A program made the position numbers and the translations under genes. The notes below the pieces were generated by a model. It was not told the DNA's origin. It did not search any database and saw only the letters and a program-made list of their open reading frames with translations. A stretch of 11,518 nucleotides of DNA from Oehlia diaphana. Taxonomy: Eukaryota; Glomeromycota; Glomeromycetes; Glomerales; Glomeraceae. The stretch is from positions 12,686-24,203 of the forward strand of contig QZLH01000116.1 of NCBI GenBank assembly GCA_003833135.1, read 5' to 3'. Below, in pieces: positions 7,567-11,518 of the stretch (its first letter is position 1; the number at the start of each line of letters is the position of its first letter).

Positions 7567-7681
7567 CTACATGTAATTAATATGTGAAATGAAATTAATG
7601 GATTGAGAAAACAACCATTTTTAAATTCCAATTAATTACCAATTTTGGAATAATATCGATCAGACCTTTTACTATTGTATG

Positions 7682-7747
7682 AAAATAAATAAATAAATAA
7701 ATAAAATAAAATAAATAATAAATAAATAAATAGTAAATAAATAAATA
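7682..7747. repeat. AAAT microsatellite
   Basis: An array of (AAAT)n with AAAAT and AATAAT interruptions. It gives rise to a Leu/Ile/Tyr-rich minus-strand frame that is not a gene. Confidence 0.95.
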
Positions 7748-7789
7748 TACAGTGTAAACAAGTTTAAATTGATTAAATTTAATTAATTT

Positions 7790-8687
7790 AATTTTTTTTT
7801 TTTTTTGTTGCAAATCATAAAAATATTATTATTTAAAATAATAAAATACAAAGGAAAAAAATGATATAATAAAAAAAAAACTCTCACAGGACAAATCATA
7901 TTGGATCATTATTTGCTATATTTTTCCCCTCAATTAGTTTAAAGAAAATCAATCACAATTGGTTCAATTGGTTCAAAACGAATAATATAAATATAAATAG
8001 GATTTTTTTTTTTTTTTAACTATTTACAAAGAGAGATGAAAAAAAAAATTCATATCATTTTTCTGTTCGAAAAAGAAAAATTAAATACTTGCGAAAATTC
8101 GAAAGGACGGCTTTTTTTTTTAAACATTAAAAAATAAATTTCGATGTAAATAACGAATAGTATAAAATTATTATATTTCCAAAAAGGAAAAACAAGAAAA
8201 AAAAAACTTTCTTTTTCGATCAAGAGAACTTAAATGCTATATATATAGTGAGGGTTTTTTTTTTAACATAGATAATTGAGAGTATATATTATATTTATAC
8301 AAATAATATTGAACTTTAAATATAATTAATTACGAAAAATATATATACGAAAATGGAAAAAGGTTTTTAAAAAAATGTACATTATTATTATTATTTTTTT
8401 TAAAAAAATAGCTATATAGGGGAAATTTTGACTTGTATTTTTTTCATTATGGTATTTTACTTTTTTTTTTTTACCTTTTTTTTTTTTTTAAAAAAAAAAA
8501 TCATCGTCATAAAAAATCATAGAAAATTTAAATTATAATGTGGGAGAGGGAAAAAAGAAAAAAAAAGAAGCGATATAAAAGAAATTTTAGATAATGTGAT
8601 GCAAAAAATACCTTATTACATTTTCTTAACTAAAATAAGGAAATTATTCACATAATTTTTTGTAAATCGTCCAACATAATGTTTTTC
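7790..8687. other. Homopolymer-rich AT region downstream of the bZIP gene
   Basis: No coding frame is supported. The region carries an exceptional number of A or T runs of 8-15 bases (for example near 7791, 7870, 8002, 8110, 8461, 8478). Near 8478-8500 a T run meets an A run, giving a simple self-complementary tract. Its right end must include the 3' untranslated part of the minus-strand bZIP gene; AATAAG-type sequence in that strand near 8600-8640 could serve for polyadenylation, but none is a perfect AATAAA. Confidence 0.55.
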
Positions 8688-10366
8688 TTAAGAGGAATCA
8701 TCACTACTTTCATCACTATGATCACCCAAAATCAATCTCAAATTTAACGGATGATGTTGTGTATAATTAGGAGGCGAAGGTTCTATTGGTGATGGGGATG
8801 ATGAAAAATAATTTTCTTGTGGCTGTTGTGATGACCATTGAGATTGTTCTGGTAAAGGAAGTGTTGGACAACATTCGCGTGAAGTTTGAGAAGAATCGTT
8901 ACACGAATATTGTGGAATTGATTTTTTAGGAATTATCCACATACGCTTACCCTCTCTGTGATTGATATAACATGGAGATAATTGTGTCTGATCTTTTTCT
9001 ATATTATCAACAGAAAATTCTTCAACAGTTTCACAAAAACAAAGATCTCCTTCTTTAGTCTCACAGAAAACAGGGTTATTAATTATGTCCTCAACGGACT
9101 CAACAGATTTTGTTGGTGAGCTTGGTTTCTGTTGATAACGTTGTTCATTGAATGAAAATGACGAAATGGCGGACAATCGATTACCTGGCGACACATACGA
9201 TTTTTGTTTAAAGAAAAAATTAAAATGGAATCTTATTGTCGTATTCACTCACTCACCGCAGTGTTTGAAATTCAAATTTTAAATCATGTGCGTAACACGC
9301 TCATGATTTGAGTTTTTTATGTGCGAAAAATTTAAATTATGTGTAAGTCGCATTTTTTTTAAAGATACAAAATTTTTGTGTGCGTTTTTTACGCACACAA
9401 AAATTTTTTTATGGAAAAGTACATAAAAAAATTTTTCATGCACGATTTTAAAATTTGTGTACGCGTACTTTCCGCATATTGAATTTCAAACATTTAAGTT
9501 GAGCGAGTGAATCTATTGTAGTTCAAACTCTACTATAAAACTTGAGACCCTAGCTAAGTTGCTAAGTTTAGGATATTTGAAATCCCAAACCTAATTTCGG
9601 ATATGTGCCTTGATTTGAATTGGGGTCTCAATCAAACACGACAAGTAGAGCAGCTCTACAACGTTCTATATAAAGATAAATTTAAAAATTACATACCATC
9701 ATATGTGCCATTACTTATAGAAGTGTCACCCGGAGCGTCGCTTTCTTGGTATACGGACGTGTTGCATAATTTATCATTTTGATTTCCTTGAGTTTGAGCA
9801 TTTGCAAGTCTTCTTTCAAGTAAGTTCAACCGGTCTCGTAAAAGTTTAATATCATTTTGAGCTTCATTATATAATATCTCATAAGTCGTGGCCTTATTTT
9901 CCAAAGTACGAACATAATCCTCGCGTCTTCTGCGAAAAGCTCTTTGATTCGTCAAGTTTTGGATATGTTTTTTCTATAATTTCAACATGTTAAATTAAAG
10001 TAAAAAAAAAAAAAATTATAAATTTGACCAAGAATTACTTACGGTTTCGGGCATTTTGGATAAAGGCTTACGGCCTCGCTTGTTTTGTTTGCTCATTGAA
10101 GAAGTTGAGGTTAACATGGGTTCTGTGAAACGTGACAAAAATTCAAATTAAAAATATAACTCAAAATGTTTTATGTGATGAAAACAAATTTTATACTTAC
10201 GACATGTCGTAGGTAGTAATTGAGTTTGTTGTGTCCAATTATTGGGAATCAACATATCCGAAAATTTAGTGTTTGGCGTAAGCAAAGAAGTTGGTGAAAG
10301 CCTCGGTATTGGAAGCTTGAGAGATTGAGAAGGTGTCGATTGTTGTCCAGATACATCCATATTCAT
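8688..10366 (-). CDS. bZIP transcription factor (Yap/HapX-like), four exons
   Basis: This is predicted to be a nuclear DNA-binding regulator. Exons are 10366-10201, 10122-10043, 9973-9697 and 9184-8688; introns of 78, 69 and 512 nt begin GTAAGT, GTAAGT and GTATGT, and phases match at every join, giving 339 residues. The start is the first ATG of ATGAATATGGAT. Residues 70-75 (KRGRKP) and the basic region at 83-99 match fungal Yap/Pap1/HapX proteins: invariant Asn88 and Arg96 in NLTNQRAFR, where the family usual is NxxAQxxFR. The zipper heptads are L106, Y113, A120, L127, L134. In exon 4, CETKEGDLCFC (C215, C223, C225) resembles the cysteine-rich regions of HapX/Yap5 that sense iron through Fe-S clusters, but the usual first Cys is absent. 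The N-terminus is Ser/Thr/Pro-rich and the C-terminus ends in an acidic Ser/Asp tail. The bZIP call is firm. The iron role is inference. The exon-4 acceptor (CGCCAG) is the weakest splice site. Confidence 0.88.
9234..9242. repeat. Left target-site duplication of the intronic MITE
   Basis: TATTGTCGT directly precedes the element. Its partner is TATTGTAGT at 9514-9522, an 8 of 9 match. A duplication of about 9 bp suits Mutator-like elements. Confidence 0.65.
9243..9513. mobile_element. Miniature inverted-repeat transposon inside intron 3
   Basis: The element is about 270 bp, non-coding, with inverted ends of about 33 bp. The left reads ATTCACTCACTCA, six bases of spacer, then TGTTTGAAATTCAA. 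The right, read inverted, gives ATTCACTCGCTCA then TGTTTGAAATTCAA. A 9-bp target duplication flanks it, with one extra C at 9513. The interior is a set of palindromes rich in GTGCG/CGCAC: 9281-9309, the strong hairpin 9369-9407, and GTACGCGTAC at 9459-9468. Duplication length and structure suggest a Mutator-type MITE. It lies wholly within the 512-nt intron of the bZIP gene, so the protein is unaffected, though splicing or transcription could be. Confidence 0.82.
9369..9407. repeat. Perfect 17-bp hairpin at the MITE centre
   Basis: Arms at 9369-9385 and 9391-9407 are perfectly complementary (AAAATTTTTGTGTGCGT and its inverse) with a five-T loop. In RNA of either strand this would be a stable stem. 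It is the axis of the miniature element. Confidence 0.9.
9514..9522. repeat. Right target-site duplication of the intronic MITE
   Basis: TATTGTAGT follows the element. Its bases 9516-9521 also form the left end (TTGTAG) of the second inverted-repeat element proposed here. Confidence 0.6.
9516..9661. mobile_element. Second, degenerate inverted-repeat element in intron 3 (candidate)
   Basis: Matching inverted blocks lie in order from both ends: TTGTAG (9516-9521) with CTACAA (9656-9661), CTCTACT (9528-9534) with AGTAGAG (9644-9650), and TTGAGACCC (9542-9550) with GGGTCTCAA (9623-9631). At the centre a 9-bp stem (9566-9574 and 9582-9590, one wobble) closes a 7-base loop. The near-palindrome at 9645-9659 adds a local hairpin at the right end. 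No clear target duplication was found. If real, it is 146 bp and older than the neighbouring MITE, which sits exactly in its left end. Confidence 0.45.
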
Positions 10367-10372
10367 CGGTTG

Positions 10373-10426
10373 TTAATGGTTAAAAGAAAGGTCTTTAAAG
10401 GAGAAAGAAAAAAAGTGGATACTCAT
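10373..10426 (-). promoter_or_regulatory. Upstream ORF 1 (17 codons) before the bZIP start
   Basis: An ATG at 10424-10426 opens MSIHFFSFSFKDLSFNH and stops at TAA 10373-10375, only six bases before the bZIP ATG. If the mRNA starts upstream of 10426, a scanning ribosome would meet this first, which would tend to lower main-frame translation. The transcript start is not known. Confidence 0.4.
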
Positions 10427-10442
10427 GCGCCTCGATTTCCAT
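10395..10442 (-). promoter_or_regulatory. Upstream ORF 2 (15 codons), overlapping uORF 1
   Basis: An ATG at 10440-10442 opens MEIEAHEYPLFFFLL and ends in TAA at 10395-10397, overlapping uORF 1 in another frame. Both can matter only if transcription begins before 10442. Confidence 0.3.
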
Positions 10443-10480
10443 AAATTTTGCAATAAAAATATGCTTCACAAATAGCAATT

Positions 10481-10485
10481 ATTGG
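10481..10485 (-). promoter_or_regulatory. CCAAT box upstream of the bZIP gene
   Basis: The minus strand reads TTCCAACCAAT ending at 10481, 115 nt before the bZIP ATG. CCAAT is bound by the Hap2/3/5 complex, the known DNA partner of HapX-type bZIP proteins. The motif is short and can occur by chance; position and strand are suitable. Confidence 0.35.
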
Positions 10486-10705
10486 TTGGAACCATATATA
10501 AAATTTTTTACGAATTAAACTTAATAACCATGCACGTGTTTCCTTAGTAAAATTAAATTTGGTAAGCAGAAGATGATCATATCCTTTTTTTAGAGCTCAT
10601 TACTTTTGCAAGATCATCATTCTTCGGTTTCATACTCATTCACTAAGTACCTAAAACGTCATAATTCCTTTTACTTTGTTCTAGATTTTATTGTTATGAA
10701 TTATA

Positions 10706-10748
10706 TTCACACAATATGACATTCACTCTGTTTGGCGCATTGTGTGAA
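10706..10748. repeat. 10-bp inverted repeat in the upstream region
   Basis: TTCACACAAT (10706-10715) and ATTGTGTGAA (10739-10748) are perfectly inverted around a 23-base spacer. It could be a dimeric protein site or the remnant of a small element. No independent support. Confidence 0.45.
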
Positions 10749-11485
10749 AAAATCTTATTATAGCGGCCATAAAACTAAGTATAATAAGGAAAAAAGAGAT
10801 ATGTTTAATAAAGCGGCCTGCATATATACCAAATTTTCTGAACGAATCGTTCGTCCACGTTCATAAAGATAATCAATTTTCCGGGGACTATACTTTCTTT
10901 GTTACATATCTAATGTGATCACGAACTTTTTTTTTTACGCCATTATCCCGATTCAAATATTTATATATTTACTTTTGTGAAACCAGCTGTCAAAATTTTA
11001 ACCCATTGTTGGTCAATTATTAATTTTTAACCAAAAGTATGAATTAATTATTGTTACGTGTTGATCCATAAACTAATATAGACATAATTGGTATTTTTAA
11101 TTTGTAATTTTTACCTTTTTTATATATATTATAAAAAAAATATAAGATTATCATCAAATAAAAGATTGTAACAAATCAAATTTATGGGATATTCCACGTT
11201 TAGATATTACTCCACAAAAAAAAAATTTATATTTTACATAAAATTAAAACATACTCGATATAATGACACATGTTATTTATATATTAGTTATTATTTGTAT
11301 TTTAACAAGTTATAGTACCTGTTTCTCCCCCATGATTTAATATTACCACAAATGTACTGTTAATACAAATGTTAATTTTATAGAAAACTTGATAAACTTT
11401 GATAAATAAAATAGATAATATACAATTTCACATGTATAAAAAAATAAAGTTAATGAACACAAAATAATCTGATCCATCCGAGCGC

Positions 11486-11512
11486 AAAAAAAAAAAAAAA
11501 AAAAAAAAAAAA
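11486..11512 (+). repeat. 27-base A run at the window edge
   Basis: An uninterrupted A run follows GATCCATCCGAGCGC and is followed by TCTATT. It could be the tail of a retroposed element extending from the left, or a simple homopolymer. No target duplication can be checked because the window ends. Confidence 0.9.
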
Positions 11513-11518
11513 TCTATT

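Larger units (their letters stand above)
10443..11485. other. AT-rich upstream region of the bZIP gene, no second gene seen
   Basis: No supported reading frame on either strand. Slightly less AT-biased islands at 10560-10900 contain two GCGGCC motifs (about 10765 and 10814), an inverted repeat (10706-10748) and a 13-bp palindrome, GAACGA-A-TCGTTC (10840-10852). From 10980 the sequence is again A/T-rich and featureless. The first 400 bp or so are the likely promoter of the minus-strand bZIP gene. Confidence 0.55.

Noticed and set aside
7595..7813. Minus-strand 72-codon ORF with YLFIYYLF repeats
   Set aside because: Mostly the AAAT microsatellite and a T-run read as codons; only the segment near 7640-7670 may be coding, as noted for the terminal exon.
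9185..9248. Extension of exon 4 upstream to 9248
   Set aside because: Those codons run through the MITE target duplication and into its end, start at a non-ATG codon, and lie before the phase-matched acceptor at 9185-9186.
9566..9590. tRNA-like T-arm (stem with a TTCAAAT loop on the minus strand)
   Set aside because: No acceptor, D-arm or anticodon arm can be placed around it, and no A-box; it fits better as the centre of an inverted-repeat element.

Overview
The window looks like nuclear DNA of an AT-rich, repeat-laden fungus, most likely an arbuscular mycorrhizal fungus of the Rhizophagus type. That is an inference from three things: strong AT bias, short GTAAGT-type introns in a fungal-style bZIP gene, and dense decayed mobile DNA. 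No tRNA, rRNA, CRISPR array or bacterial-style operon was seen.

Region 1 (1-2760) holds three decayed genes. They are a DDE integrase relic on the minus strand (362-1194), a coiled-coil relic on the plus strand starting 30 bp away and pointing outward (1225-1981), and a relic of unknown function on the minus strand (1989-2760). Nearly all of their in-frame stops can be read as single C:G to T:A changes. Region 2 (2959-5130) is a small Cys/His-rich gene relic whose exon was split by a 1.5-kb non-autonomous element. That element has hAT-like ends, an 8-bp target duplication, and an interior made almost wholly of an 80-bp satellite of paired palindromes. The old reading frame resumes exactly after the target duplication. 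A separate inverted-repeat element built on a 9-bp TTGTCCTAG motif follows.

Region 3 (5160-7750) has no convincing complete gene. It holds a diverged tandem duplication of about 312 bp, a 43-codon ORF, a foldback with a 38-bp perfect palindrome, a second diverged duplication, a possible terminal exon on the minus strand (7423-7566), and an AAAT microsatellite. Region 4 (7750-8690) is homopolymer-rich AT sequence downstream of the one intact gene.

Region 5 (8688-10442) is that gene. It is a four-exon bZIP transcription factor on the minus strand, 339 residues by my splice model, with a GRKP-type basic region, an unusual NxxNQxxFR signature and a small cysteine cluster that recalls iron-responsive HapX/Yap5-type regulators. 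Its third intron is 512 nt, against 78 and 69 nt for the other two. It holds one well-supported miniature transposon (270 bp, 9-bp target duplication) and probably a second, older one; subtracting both leaves about 87 nt. Two overlapping short upstream ORFs and a CCAAT box lie before its start. The remainder, to 11518, is AT-rich upstream DNA ending near a 27-base A run.

I found no defence or biosynthetic system. The most unusual items are the satellite-filled element with its datable insertion into an exon, and the bZIP gene whose intron grew by nested insertions.
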